Below, one piece after another: positions 44,739 through 53,276 of a DNA stretch of 64,000 nucleotides (position 1 is the first letter of the stretch; every line of letters begins with the position of its first letter). Source of the DNA: an uncultured bacterium. Lineage in GTDB: Bacteria; Cyanobacteriota; Vampirovibrionia; Gastranaerophilales; Gastranaerophilaceae. The stretch is from the NCBI GenBank assembly GCA_902777385.1, contig CACYTP010000002.1, forward strand, positions 183,619 through 247,618. The letters are read 5' to 3'. Below the pieces are notes generated by a model that worked only from the letters and a program-made list of their open reading frames with translations, searched no databases and was not told the origin of the DNA. Made by a program: the position numbers and the translations under genes.

Positions 44739-47024
44739 TTAATCAATATCAACAGGAGAACGCTGGATTTTGTCGATTGCATCTCTTGCAGTAAATACAA
44801 GCTCTTCCGGCACATTTGAGATTGTAGTAAACTGCCTTAATACATCAACAACACGTTTGAAGGCTCTTACGATATCACCTTCACCCATATCAATTTGCTC
44901 TATAATTGTTTCCCACTCAGAGCCTTCAACCCAGAGTTCAATAAGAGATGAAAAGTATGGATTTATGTAACAAGGGGCTTCTACTGCGTTTGCTGACTGC
45001 ACTTTTTCAACTTTTCTCCTGATATCACGGATTTTATTTAGTGTTTTTCTTACAGGTGTTGAAAATGGTAAATACGGAATATCAATTCTTAAATCTTCTG
45101 TTGTAATAGCACATATAACAGCGGCTAATTGAGAAGGAGTAAGATTTAGGAGTACATTTGAATTTATAATTTCAGCAATATATAATTCATTTTCCGAACG
45201 AATTTGAGAAGTCATTATTCCGTTATCGGTAGGATAATCGTCATTTATGTATCCGAATTCATACAAAACAGCTCTGTGTGACAAAAATTTATTCCAAAAT
45301 ATATCTCTTTGTTTTTCAATTTCTTTGGATAATTTCCTTTTTCTGGCTTCAATACGTTCGATAACTTCGACATTCTTAGTGTGTTTTTTATACAGTTTAC
45401 AGGTGTCACACAGGAAAGTATGCATTTTATTGAGTAATTCTTTAGTTTCTATTCCGAACTTTTTGGCATCATCAGATAGAGGACGATTTTTCGATTTTTC
45501 CTGCTTGCAGATTTTTTTGTAAGTTCTTCTGTTTTGAACATATATGTTACGAATTTTATCGTACTCACGCAAATCACTATCTGTCTTCCTGAACGGACAA
45601 ACAAATGCTCTTTCGGCAATATCACTATCATAAGCTGCCTGCATTTCAAGCAGAGGTTTTAGTCTGCTGTCTGATGAAAAATAGCCAAAACTTTTTAAAA
45701 TAAGCTCTTTTGCTTCATCAAGCGAAAATCTCTGTAACAGATTTAATACCATAGAATAACTCGGCGAAAATCTGCTTTCAAGCGGATTGGCATCACTTAA
45801 TACCAGTTCTGCAACCTCTTCAGGAGTTTGAAACATAGTGCCTACCACAGTAACATAACCTACTTCATCCATGCCTCTCCTGCCGGCACGCCCTGACATT
45901 TGTAAAAATTCACTTGCAGTAAGCATTCTATGTCCGCTGTCTGTACGTTTGCTTGTTGAACTGATAACAGTTGATCTTGCCGGCATATTTATACCTGCAG
46001 CAAGTGTTTCTGTTGCAAAAACCACTTTAATTAATCCTTGCTGAAATAATTTTTCAACAAGATTTTTCCAAGCCGGCAACAGACCAGCGTGATGCGAAGC
46101 AACACCCTGTACAAGATATTCAATGTGTTTATTATTGTACAAATGAGGGTTTTCGGCTATGTATTCGTCAATTATCTGGCGAATCTTCGCCTGCTCGCCT
46201 CTTGAAACAAGATTCAAATCAGCACATTTTTCCATTTGTTCGTCACATTTTCTTCGTGAAAATGTAAAATAAATAGCAGGGAGCATTTCCTGTTCGGCAA
46301 GACATTTTACTATATTGCGTACATAAGATTTTTGCTTTTTAGCTTTATTGCCCCAAACCCTTTTTTCAGGTTTAATTTTTTTATTAAGCTGCCCTGTCGG
46401 AGTGAACATCGGTAAAATTTTATCGGGTTGAGAACTGTCAAAATAAAAGAATTTCAACGGAACAGGTCTGAAATCTGTGTTAACAAGCTCAGTTTTAGAG
46501 TGAACCGTATTAATCCAAGCTGTTAATTCGTCAGCATTAGCAACAGTAGCAGAAAGTGCAATTATCTGTATATCAGTCGGGCAATATATAATACTTTCTT
46601 CCCAAACAGTTCCTCTCTGTTCGTCATTCATGTAATGAACTTCATCAAGTACTACATATTTTACGTTCTTTAAATTGTCTGCAACAGCACCTAAATTTGT
46701 TCCATATAACATATTTCTGAACACTTCAGTTGTCATTACAACTATCTGTGCATTTCTGTTAATGGAGGTATCACCCGTTAGCAGACCTACTTTATCGCTG
46801 CCATATTTTTCGGAAAAATCATAGTATTTTTGGTTCGACAACGCTTTTAACGGTGTTGTATAAAATATTCGAGTATTATCTTTTAAAGCACAATGAATTG
46901 CATGTTGAGCAATTACAGTTTTCCCTGCACCTGTTGGGGCACAAACGACCACACTCTGTCCATTAGTAATATATTCGCAAGCCTCTTTTTGAAAATCGTC
47001 CAGTTCAAATGGAAATTCATACAT
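44739..47024 (-). CDS. DEAD/DEAH-box helicase with DSHCT domain (Ski2/Mtr4-like)
   Basis: A 761-aa superfamily-2 helicase: Walker A A-P-T-G-A-G-K-T (about 29-36), D-E-V-H-Y-M, S-A-T-V-A-N, then motif VI Q-M-S-G-R-A-G-R-R-G-M-D and a C-terminal DSHCT-like helical region (about 600-755, Y-I-N-D-D-Y-P-T-D-N, M-G-E-G-D-I-V-R). This architecture is known in Cyanobacteria and plastids, where it acts on RNA, which supports a cyanobacterial affinity. GGAGG precedes the ATG. Confidence 0.93.
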   Translation of the reverse strand: MYEFPFELDDFQKEACEYITNGQSVVVCAPTGAGKTVIAQHAIHCALKDNTRIFYTTPLKALSNQKYYDFSEKYGSDKVGLLTGDTSINRNAQIVVMTTEVFRNMLYGTNLGAVADNLKNVKYVVLDEVHYMNDEQRGTVWEESIIYCPTDIQIIALSATVANADELTAWINTVHSKTELVNTDFRPVPLKFFYFDSSQPDKILPMFTPTGQLNKKIKPEKRVWGNKAKKQKSYVRNIVKCLAEQEMLPAIYFTFSRRKCDEQMEKCADLNLVSRGEQAKIRQIIDEYIAENPHLYNNKHIEYLVQGVASHHAGLLPAWKNLVEKLFQQGLIKVVFATETLAAGINMPARSTVISSTSKRTDSGHRMLTASEFLQMSGRAGRRGMDEVGYVTVVGTMFQTPEEVAELVLSDANPLESRFSPSYSMVLNLLQRFSLDEAKELILKSFGYFSSDSRLKPLLEMQAAYDSDIAERAFVCPFRKTDSDLREYDKIRNIYVQNRRTYKKICKQEKSKNRPLSDDAKKFGIETKELLNKMHTFLCDTCKLYKKHTKNVEVIERIEARKRKLSKEIEKQRDIFWNKFLSHRAVLYEFGYINDDYPTDNGIMTSQIRSENELYIAEIINSNVLLNLTPSQLAAVICAITTEDLRIDIPYLPFSTPVRKTLNKIRDIRRKVEKVQSANAVEAPCYINPYFSSLIELWVEGSEWETIIEQIDMGEGDIVRAFKRVVDVLRQFTTISNVPEELVFTARDAIDKIQRSPVDID

Positions 47025-47068
47025 GAATCATTCCTCCGAGCATCTTTTATAATTATAACATAAAATCC

Positions 47069-47098
47069 TTGACATATAAATAGGTTTACCATACACTT
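47069..47098 (+). promoter_or_regulatory. promoter with a DtxR-type operator driving the Met-rich peptide unit
   Basis: TTGACA (47069-47074), 17-nt spacer, TACACT (47092-47097). The spacer and -10 contain ATAGG-TTTA-CCATA (47080-47093), an inverted repeat like DtxR/IdeR boxes. Position relative to the -35 is identical to that at 49752, upstream of the DtxR-family gene. Confidence 0.65.
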
Positions 47099-47123
47099 AA
47101 TATGAAATTAAAAGGAAAAAGTT

Positions 47124-47216
47124 TTGAAAACAAAATTCGGTAACAATATGAATATGATGGCTATGATGAGCATGCAAATGATGATGTGCATGCCGACTTT
47201 AGCCTGCCGAATGTAA
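47124..47216 (+). CDS. Met-rich 30-aa peptide (TTG start)
   Basis: A frame of 30 codons starting TTG at 47124, with AAGGA 7 nt upstream. It holds 12 Met, mostly in residues 9-23 with M-x-M and M-M pairs, two Cys (C22, C28) and no acidic residue. It has a dedicated promoter with a DtxR-type box and a terminator 27 bp after the stop. It could bind a soft metal, act as a small regulator like MntS, be modified by the nearby radical SAM enzyme, or be an incidental frame in a small RNA. Confidence 0.5.
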   Translation: MKTKFGNNMNMMAMMSMQMMMCMPTLACRM

Positions 47217-47242
47217 TTGTTTCACAATTTAAGGAATAGGAT

Positions 47243-47284
47243 AAAGCCGGCGATAACAAAAAGTCATACGCTGGCTTTTATTTT
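47243..47284 (+). terminator. terminator of the Met-rich peptide unit
   Basis: AAAGCCGGCG/CGCTGGCTTT stem (one G-T pair) with a 16-nt loop, followed by TTATTTTG. Confidence 0.75.
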
Positions 47285-47316
47285 GCGTACAAACAGTTTA
47301 ATAAGGAACAATTACA

Positions 47317-48627
47317 ATGACATACATTTACGATATAAACACAAAATCAAATTATAACAATAAAAATATAGCATTTAAATCAGGTGTAAAGACAGCTGCA
47401 AGACTTTCAGAAGATTTAACGTCAAATCTTTCCAAGAAACAACGATTAATTGCAAAGATAATTGATTTAAAAGAAGGGGATTCCGGTTTATCGCACTCAA
47501 GGTTTGCACAGGCAACAATTACAAACTGGATACCAAAGGCGGTATTTTCAAGAAGTATAGCCGATTTATCAGAAGTTACATTCCTTGAAGTATTTGAGGG
47601 GGCATTATTTTTCTATTTGCCGTCTTTAGTCGGGGAATATATTTCAAGACGCAAAATATTTGCTAAATCATTACCTAAAGAGTTAAAAGGTGAAGTTTCA
47701 AAGCCTGTTTCAGAAATTTTAAAGTCAAATAAGGCAAACGCTCAAAGATTGCTTCCGGCTAAGGCGGCTATAGTATTAAGCTGTGCATTAATTCCGGCTG
47801 CAGAATATGCACTAAGCTTTGCAAAAAACTTGTTTACACTAAAGGTGTTTAAGCAGGCTGATTTTACAAGTGTTGCAAATTTAGACAAGAACAAATCAGG
47901 TGAGGATAAGATAAAACAGCAAAAAGTCGAAAATAGTTCAAAGGAACACCTTAAAAAAGCAGGATTATTTTCAATTTCTGCTCTTGGATTGAGCATACTT
48001 CTCGGAACTGCGGGACAAAAGAGCAAGGCTGTGTCAAAGGCTTGCGAATACTTCTTAAATCCGGGTGCTAAAATTTATGCAGGGCTGAATAAATTTGGAA
48101 TATCTAATAATAAACTGGAAAAATTTCTAAACAAATATGTTAATCTTGATTTTGCAAGAAAATCAGATGGTAGTCTGGCTTTAGGAAACGGACAATTGGC
48201 TGTAACTGTCCTTTCGGGTGTCGCAGGATATTTTGGTGCAGCGAAAGACAGAGGAAAACTTGATGTCCAAGAAGTCGCAACAAGAGTTCCGATAATTGCG
48301 GCATATACGATATTTGGCAGCACATTATTTGATGAGCAATTTAAAAAAATTCTCTATCAGGACAGAAAACACCCTGAGATTCTTAAATATAACAAACAAA
48401 ACGGAGAATATACAGTTGCTTCACTAAACGATATTCCTAAGATTGCAAAAGAATGCGTAAATGGTGATGAAAGTCTGCTAAAAGGAAAAATTCAGGAATT
48501 ATTCAAAGCAAAAACAAAAATAGCAATGGTTCCGTTTTTGTTTAGTCTTGGTGTTGTCGGAGCTGCATTATCACTTGTCAGCAGAATATGGACTCAATAC
48601 AGATATAATAAGACAATACAACAATAA
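47317..48627 (+). CDS. hypothetical membrane protein with N-I-A-F-K-S-G motif, 436 aa
   Basis: No family recognised. The N-terminus (about 1-22) is Asn/Lys/Tyr-rich and carries I-A-F-K-S-G. Hydrophobic stretches near residues 95-115 (L-E-V-F-E-G-A-L-F-F-Y-L), 145-165, 220-235, 290-305 and 400-420 suggest several membrane helices. AAGGA precedes the ATG. It follows the Met-rich unit after its terminator and converges on the radical SAM gene (6-bp gap). It resembles, in architecture, the membrane protein at 50227. Confidence 0.65.
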   Translation: MTYIYDINTKSNYNNKNIAFKSGVKTAARLSEDLTSNLSKKQRLIAKIIDLKEGDSGLSHSRFAQATITNWIPKAVFSRSIADLSEVTFLEVFEGALFFYLPSLVGEYISRRKIFAKSLPKELKGEVSKPVSEILKSNKANAQRLLPAKAAIVLSCALIPAAEYALSFAKNLFTLKVFKQADFTSVANLDKNKSGEDKIKQQKVENSSKEHLKKAGLFSISALGLSILLGTAGQKSKAVSKACEYFLNPGAKIYAGLNKFGISNNKLEKFLNKYVNLDFARKSDGSLALGNGQLAVTVLSGVAGYFGAAKDRGKLDVQEVATRVPIIAAYTIFGSTLFDEQFKKILYQDRKHPEILKYNKQNGEYTVASLNDIPKIAKECVNGDESLLKGKIQELFKAKTKIAMVPFLFSLGVVGAALSLVSRIWTQYRYNKTIQQ

Positions 48628-48633
48628 ATACGC

Positions 48634-49710
48634 CTAGATATTGTCTTGTACACATAGTTCACAGCACATCTGACAAGCACCAAAAACTTTTGATATTTGC
48701 AGATTTTTTCTGAAACATCTGTAATGCGGTAAGTTAAATACATCTTTTATTTTCATATCTTTTACATTACCGATTTTTTGAGAAAGACATGGATAAACAT
48801 CACCCGCAGGTGTTATCATCATATTTGAAAACGGATATTTACAAGGTTTATATATTTCAGCTACCGGTTTATCTTCAGGAAGTTCAAAAAATTTTTGAAT
48901 AGTCTTGAGCGGATCAGAATTATATTCAAATTTTGGAGAAAATCTTATTTTTACATTTGATTTTTTTGATAAAGCATATAATTCTTTGTAAACTTCCGTA
49001 AAATGTTCCATGTCAAAATATTTTTTAATCGGATAGTTTCCGTTAAACTCCGGTACAAACGAATCAAACAACACAGAATTTTGTTTTAAGTTATTATTTC
49101 GTAAAAATGATATTGAAAAAAAGTTAAACTTCATTTCTATGCACATTTTATATAATTTTACCAAATCATCCAAATTATTCTCAAGAACAATTGTCTTAAT
49201 ATCAATCATAGGACGCTTTGAACGGGAATTCATATTTTCAAAATTATTTATAATTTTATCAAAAATTCCCTGCTTATTCCTGTTTTTATCATGATTGGCT
49301 CCGTATCCGTCCAGAGAAACTGACAACAGCATCATTCTGCTCTTAATAAATGCATCAATTATATCATCATTTATAAGAATTCCGTTTGAGACAACATTAA
49401 GTTTTCCAAAAGTTTTTTTTGAAGTTTTCATAAGAATATCAACAAAATCTTTTCGGATTAAGGGTTCGCCGCCAACAAGCGTAACAAAAGAGTACCACGG
49501 GATTTGGTCAATGATATTATACCATTCTTCGGTTGTTAATTCATTCTTATTTCTGTCATCACCAACATAACAGTACGGGCATTGTAAATTACATCTGTAT
49601 GTAAGCTCAAAAAAGTACCTTAATGGAACAGGTGCAAGTCCTGAACGGTCATTGTATGCTTTTATAGCGTATAAATCTCTGCCTAAATCAAATAATGTCG
49701 ATAAATTCAT
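48634..49710 (-). CDS. radical SAM/SPASM-domain protein
   Basis: A 358-aa enzyme. C-N-L-Q-C-P-Y-C (about 37-44) binds the SAM cluster, followed by V-G-G-E-P-L-I-R and V-S-N-G-I-L-I. The C-terminal SPASM region has seven Cys from C-K-Y-P-F through P-C-L-S to A-C-Q-M-C-C-E-L-C, enough for extra [4Fe-4S] clusters. SPASM enzymes modify peptides, proteins or coenzymes. The start is the ATG at 49710 (GGAGAG 8 nt upstream). Its promoter (TTGTCA-16-TATTAT, 49758-49731) shares the -35 region with the divergent DtxR gene. Confidence 0.9.
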   Translation of the reverse strand: MNLSTLFDLGRDLYAIKAYNDRSGLAPVPLRYFFELTYRCNLQCPYCYVGDDRNKNELTTEEWYNIIDQIPWYSFVTLVGGEPLIRKDFVDILMKTSKKTFGKLNVVSNGILINDDIIDAFIKSRMMLLSVSLDGYGANHDKNRNKQGIFDKIINNFENMNSRSKRPMIDIKTIVLENNLDDLVKLYKMCIEMKFNFFSISFLRNNNLKQNSVLFDSFVPEFNGNYPIKKYFDMEHFTEVYKELYALSKKSNVKIRFSPKFEYNSDPLKTIQKFFELPEDKPVAEIYKPCKYPFSNMMITPAGDVYPCLSQKIGNVKDMKIKDVFNLPHYRCFRKNLQISKVFGACQMCCELCVQDNI

Positions 49711-49730
49711 TGTTTGTACTCTCCATTTGA

Positions 49731-49758
49731 ATAATACTACAAATTTATTTCTTGACAA
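49731..49758 (-). promoter_or_regulatory. promoter of the radical SAM gene
   Basis: Reverse strand TTGTCA (49758-49753), 16-nt spacer, TATTAT (49736-49731). The -35 overlaps the -35 of the opposite promoter, and the DtxR-type box lies just upstream of it. Confidence 0.55.
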
Positions 49759-49781
49759 AATGTTAGGTTTGCCTTACATTT
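49752..49781 (+). promoter_or_regulatory. autoregulated promoter with DtxR-type operator
   Basis: TTGACA (49752-49757), 17-nt spacer, TACATT (49775-49780). TTAGG-TTTG-CCTTA (49763-49776) resembles the DtxR/IdeR half-site arrangement TTAGGTTAGCCTAACCTAA and covers the spacer and part of the -10, as expected of a repressor site. Confidence 0.7.
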
Positions 49782-49796
49782 ATTTTGGAGATAATC

Positions 49797-50219
49797 ATGA
49801 AGCAAGCAAAAATTACATCAGGTCTTGAAGACTACATGGAGGCTATTAGTAATAACATAAAGACGAATGGTAAGGTTCGCCCGATAGATATTGCAAGAGA
49901 ACTAAACGTCAGCAGAGCTTCTGTTAGCGAAGCTCTAAGACGTTTAGCAGAATTAGGCTTTATAACTTATGGCAGATATGGAGTAATATCAATGACACAA
50001 GAGGGGGAATATGCTGCTGAATCTGTAATAAAAAGGCATAATCTTTTAAAAATTTTTTTGTGTGATGTCTTAGGTCTGGATGAAAATGAAGCTGCTGATA
50101 ACGCCTGCAAGATTGAGCATGTTATATCGGCTAACATGATTGATAGATTGGATAAATTTGTTATTTTTTGTAAAAATAATCAAAAATTTACCTCAAAATT
50201 TTTAGACGAAAATAAATAG
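49797..50219 (+). CDS. DtxR-family metal-dependent repressor
   Basis: A 140-aa regulator: winged HTH (residues 25-65, I-A-R-E-L-N-V-S-R-A-S-V-S-E-A) and dimerisation/metal domain, without the C-terminal SH3 domain. Visible ligands include H81, C104, E107 and H108 (A-C-K-I-E-H). The Cys at 104 matches DtxR/IdeR (C102) rather than MntR (Glu), which suggests iron, although the length is that of MntR. I chose the ATG at 49797 (GGAG 6 nt upstream), not the TTG at 49785. A membrane-protein gene follows after 7 bp. Confidence 0.88.
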   Translation: MKQAKITSGLEDYMEAISNNIKTNGKVRPIDIARELNVSRASVSEALRRLAELGFITYGRYGVISMTQEGEYAAESVIKRHNLLKIFLCDVLGLDENEAADNACKIEHVISANMIDRLDKFVIFCKNNQKFTSKFLDENK

Positions 50220-50226
50220 GGCATAA

Positions 50227-51234
50227 ATGAATATAATCAAAATTAGCGGAAAATTTTTGGACCAACCTATATTGGTTAAAAAATTTGAACGGTCTGTACC
50301 ATATATACTGACCGGATTAGGGAGTGGATATTGTATTAAGGAAACACTTAACGCAGATAAAAAAAACAGAAAACGCACTTTTATAAGTTCCGGCATAACT
50401 ATGGCAGCTACAATTACTTCAGCAATAGCCGCACCTAAAATTGCCTCAAAAATATTTAATAACAGTGCTGATACGACCATGACATTAAGGGAAACCGTAA
50501 ACAATAATCGTGGACTTATTTATGATTTTGTACACAATAACAAAATTTCTGAAAGTCTAAAGAATATATTAATAAAAGAACGTGGTAAAATTTTTGGGTT
50601 TAAGAATTTTTATAAAGTTGTAAATGAACTGGAAGCTACTGCAAAAGGCAAAGAATTTTTAAATAATATCGTACCTGAGCCTGAAAATATATCCTCATCT
50701 GACATTTTTTCAAAAATAGGTGAGTTGTCTTTAATCGGATTAATTCCCGTAATGGGTGGTATTGCGGGTGGTATTGCAGGCGATAGCTTAACAACTAAAA
50801 ATTGGAAAGCAAAAATTCCTGATAAAATTAAAGAAGGTGCATACCAGTACCTTGCAAATATATTTCTATGTAATATTGGTGCCGGCATGGCTCTTGGTGT
50901 AATGGAAAAATTACATATTAAAAGCAAGACCGCAAGAGCTGTAGGAATGATATTCGGCATTCTTACAACAGGTGTAATAGGTGGCAGTGCTATTGCAAAT
51001 TTAATCGGACAAAAAATTATAAATCCTATTTTGCACAATAATGACACAAAAGGTTTGTATTCGGAAAGAAAGCCGGAAGCAATAGATATTGGGTTGCATC
51101 TGGATGATATAGCAACAGTTGCGGTTATGTCCGGTTTAAAATGGATTGAACCTGCACTACCTATTATGTATTCAGTATCAGGATATAGAGCAGGAATCGG
51201 GTACAGAAACGGGACAAACGATGTAAAAGATTAA
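50227..51234 (+). CDS. hypothetical polytopic membrane protein, 335 aa
   Basis: No family recognised. Gly/Ala/Ile-rich hydrophobic stretches occur at about residues 55-75 (S-S-G-I-T-M-A-A-T-I-T-S-A-I-A), 165-185 (G-L-I-P-V-M-G-G-I-A-G-G-I-A-G), 210-225, 237-260 and 295-315, so it is membrane-embedded. It is 7 bp behind the DtxR gene and thus probably under the same iron-type control. A transport or metal-handling role is plausible but not shown by any motif. Confidence 0.7.
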   Translation: MNIIKISGKFLDQPILVKKFERSVPYILTGLGSGYCIKETLNADKKNRKRTFISSGITMAATITSAIAAPKIASKIFNNSADTTMTLRETVNNNRGLIYDFVHNNKISESLKNILIKERGKIFGFKNFYKVVNELEATAKGKEFLNNIVPEPENISSSDIFSKIGELSLIGLIPVMGGIAGGIAGDSLTTKNWKAKIPDKIKEGAYQYLANIFLCNIGAGMALGVMEKLHIKSKTARAVGMIFGILTTGVIGGSAIANLIGQKIINPILHNNDTKGLYSERKPEAIDIGLHLDDIATVAVMSGLKWIEPALPIMYSVSGYRAGIGYRNGTNDVKD

Positions 51235-51243
51235 TTTCGATAT

Positions 51244-52212
51244 TTATGTATTCAAATATAAAAAACATTTTACGTTGTGACCGTCAAAAACTTCCTTGTC
51301 AGATGGTGAACATGAACGACAAACATCCATACAATACGGACAACGAGTATGAAATTTACATCCGGACGGTAAATTTGTAGGAGATGGTAAATCTCCGCTA
51401 AGCGGAATTGCATCACTTTTAGTACCATCAAGCTTTGGTACTGCACTTAACAAAGCTTTAGTATAAGGATGTTTAGGGTTTACGAATATTTGGGAAGACG
51501 TGCCATACTCAACAATTTCCCCTAAATACATAATTGCAACCTTATCGGCAAGATATTTTATTATGCTCATATCATGAGTTATAAGAATAAACGTAAGATT
51601 ATAGTCATTTTTTAGAGTTTTAAGCAGATTTATAATCTGTGCCTGAATACTTACATCAAGTGCACTTACAGGTTCATCCGCAATAATTAATTCAGGATTT
51701 AAAATTAAAGCTCTTGCAATAGCTATACGCTGACGCTGCCCCCCTGAAAACTCATGAGGATATTTGTTTATTATGTCAATATCGAGTCCGACTTTTTTTA
51801 TTGTATCATTGATTATATTGTATTTTTCAATATCAGAATAATCTGTATTAATATCCAGAGGCTCTTTTAATGTATCTATTATTTTCATTTTAGGATTTAA
51901 TGAAGAATACGGATTTTGAAAAATCATTTGTGCTGATTTTCTGTACTCTTTAAGCTCTTTTCGGGTAAATGTTAATATATTTTTGCCTTTAAAAAGTATT
52001 TCACCCGATTTAGCTTTTTCAAGATTTAGTATAGTCCTTGCTAAGGTAGATTTGCCGCATCCGGATTCTCCTGCAAGAGCAAAAATCTCGCCGATTTTTA
52101 TAGTAAAATTCACTCCATTTACAGCATGAACTACCTGTTTAGAATCATTGACAGGATTAGTTGTAATGTATTCAACGTACAAATTATTTATTTTAAGTAA
52201 ATTATTATCCAT
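51244..52212 (-). CDS. oligopeptide/dipeptide ABC transporter ATPase (OppF/DppF)
   Basis: A 322-aa ATPase: Walker A G-E-S-G-C-G-K-S-T (about 53-61), Q-loop Q-N-P-Y-S-S-L-N, signature S-G-G-Q-R-Q-R (about 155), Walker B L-I-I-A-D-E-P-V, and the C-terminal OppF domain with the P-S-G-C-K-F-H-T-R-C-P-Y-C-M-D-V-C Cys motif. Its partner permeases and OppD are not adjacent. The promoter TTGTCA-17-TAAACT (52247-52219) ends 6 nt before the ATG, so a leaderless mRNA is predicted. Confidence 0.94.
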   Translation of the reverse strand: MDNNLLKINNLYVEYITTNPVNDSKQVVHAVNGVNFTIKIGEIFALAGESGCGKSTLARTILNLEKAKSGEILFKGKNILTFTRKELKEYRKSAQMIFQNPYSSLNPKMKIIDTLKEPLDINTDYSDIEKYNIINDTIKKVGLDIDIINKYPHEFSGGQRQRIAIARALILNPELIIADEPVSALDVSIQAQIINLLKTLKNDYNLTFILITHDMSIIKYLADKVAIMYLGEIVEYGTSSQIFVNPKHPYTKALLSAVPKLDGTKSDAIPLSGDLPSPTNLPSGCKFHTRCPYCMDVCRSCSPSDKEVFDGHNVKCFLYLNT

Positions 52213-52218
52213 ATACCG

Positions 52219-52247
52219 AGTTTATAGTACTTATATAATTTTGACAA
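52219..52247 (-). promoter_or_regulatory. predicted leaderless promoter of oppF
   Basis: Reverse strand TTGTCA, 17 nt, TAAACT, 6 nt, ATG at 52212. Confidence 0.55.
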
Positions 52248-52265
52248 TTAGATAACCGTAGAATT

Positions 52266-52862
52266 TTACAGTTCTCTGCGGCCTTCGATAGCCTTAGCTA
52301 TTGTAATTTCATCAGCATATTCCAGATCAGCACCAACAGGTAAACCAAAAGCAATTCTGGATATTTTTATGCTAAACGGTTTTATTAATTTAGTTAAATA
52401 CAGGCTTGTAGCCTCACCTTCAACAGAAGGACTTAAAGCAAGGATAATCTCCTTTACATTCTCGTCAGTAAGACGTGTTAATAACTCTTTAATCCTGATA
52501 TCATCAGCACCAATTCCGTCAAGTGGAGAAATTAAGCCCTGAAGCACATGATACAAACCGTTATATTCATTTGTCTTTTCAATAGCAATAAGGTCTTTTG
52601 TTTCAGCAACTACACAAATTGTAGATTTATCACGTCTTGCAGACTGACAAATTTCGCAAGGACTTGTTGAGGATAAGTTAAAACAAATCTCACATGTCTT
52701 TGTATTTTCTTTTGCATCTATTATACTCTGAGCAATTTTTTGCACTTCAGACATTGGCATTCTTAATAAATAGAATGCCATTCTCTGTGCTGATTTTGGT
52801 CCTACCGAAGGGAATTTTTGAAATTGCTCAATTAGCGTAGCAACTGACTTTGGATAAATCAT
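52266..52862 (-). CDS. recR: recombination protein RecR
   Basis: A 198-aa protein with helix-hairpin-helix (F-P-S-V-G-P-K-S-A-Q-R, about 16-26), a Cys4 zinc finger (C-E-I-C ... C-E-I-C, about 56-70) and a TOPRIM domain (V-V-A-E-T-K-D). RecR works with RecO/RecF to load RecA at gaps. It starts 2 bp after ybaB, the common ybaB-recR order. Confidence 0.97.
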   Translation of the reverse strand: MIYPKSVATLIEQFQKFPSVGPKSAQRMAFYLLRMPMSEVQKIAQSIIDAKENTKTCEICFNLSSTSPCEICQSARRDKSTICVVAETKDLIAIEKTNEYNGLYHVLQGLISPLDGIGADDIRIKELLTRLTDENVKEIILALSPSVEGEATSLYLTKLIKPFSIKISRIAFGLPVGADLEYADEITIAKAIEGRREL

Positions 52863-52864
52863 AA

Positions 52865-53203
52865 TTAAAATCCAGGGAATCCGGGAATATTTAATCCGCC
52901 TGTAGCAGATTTCATTCTTGATTCCATTTCGGCAGAAGCCTTTTCGGCAGCTTGATTCATAGCTGTAGAAATTAAATCTTCAAGCATTTCTATTGAGTCA
53001 GCATCAACAGCAGACGGATTTTCCGGATTAATAGCTTCTGCTGTAAGCTTGATTGATTTGAACTTACCTTGTCCGTCACATACAATCTTAACAGCTCCAT
53101 TAGCAGCTTCTCCAACGACTTCCATACTTGCAAGTTCACTTTGAGCAGTCTTTAATTTTGACTGAATATTCTGTGCCTGTTTCATAATTTGCATTATATT
53201 CAT
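52865..53203 (-). CDS. ybaB: YbaB/EbfC nucleoid-associated protein
   Basis: A 112-aa DNA-binding protein with the typical M-K-Q-A-Q-N-I-Q-S-K-L start, Gly-rich centre (V-C-D-G-Q-G-K) and a helical end; G-G-L-N-I-P-G-F at the C-terminus. AGGAGGG lies before the ATG. It is cotranscribed with recR. Confidence 0.95.
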   Translation of the reverse strand: MNIMQIMKQAQNIQSKLKTAQSELASMEVVGEAANGAVKIVCDGQGKFKSIKLTAEAINPENPSAVDADSIEMLEDLISTAMNQAAEKASAEMESRMKSATGGLNIPGFPGF

Positions 53204-53276
53204 ATTATTCCCTCCTAATTAAATATTATAAATACATGTGATACACATTTTCCGGATTTTATTATACAATAAAAAT

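Noticed and set aside
47102..47143. 13-codon frame at the start of the Met-rich unit
   Set aside because: Its ATG lies at or before the predicted transcription start and it has no ribosome site.
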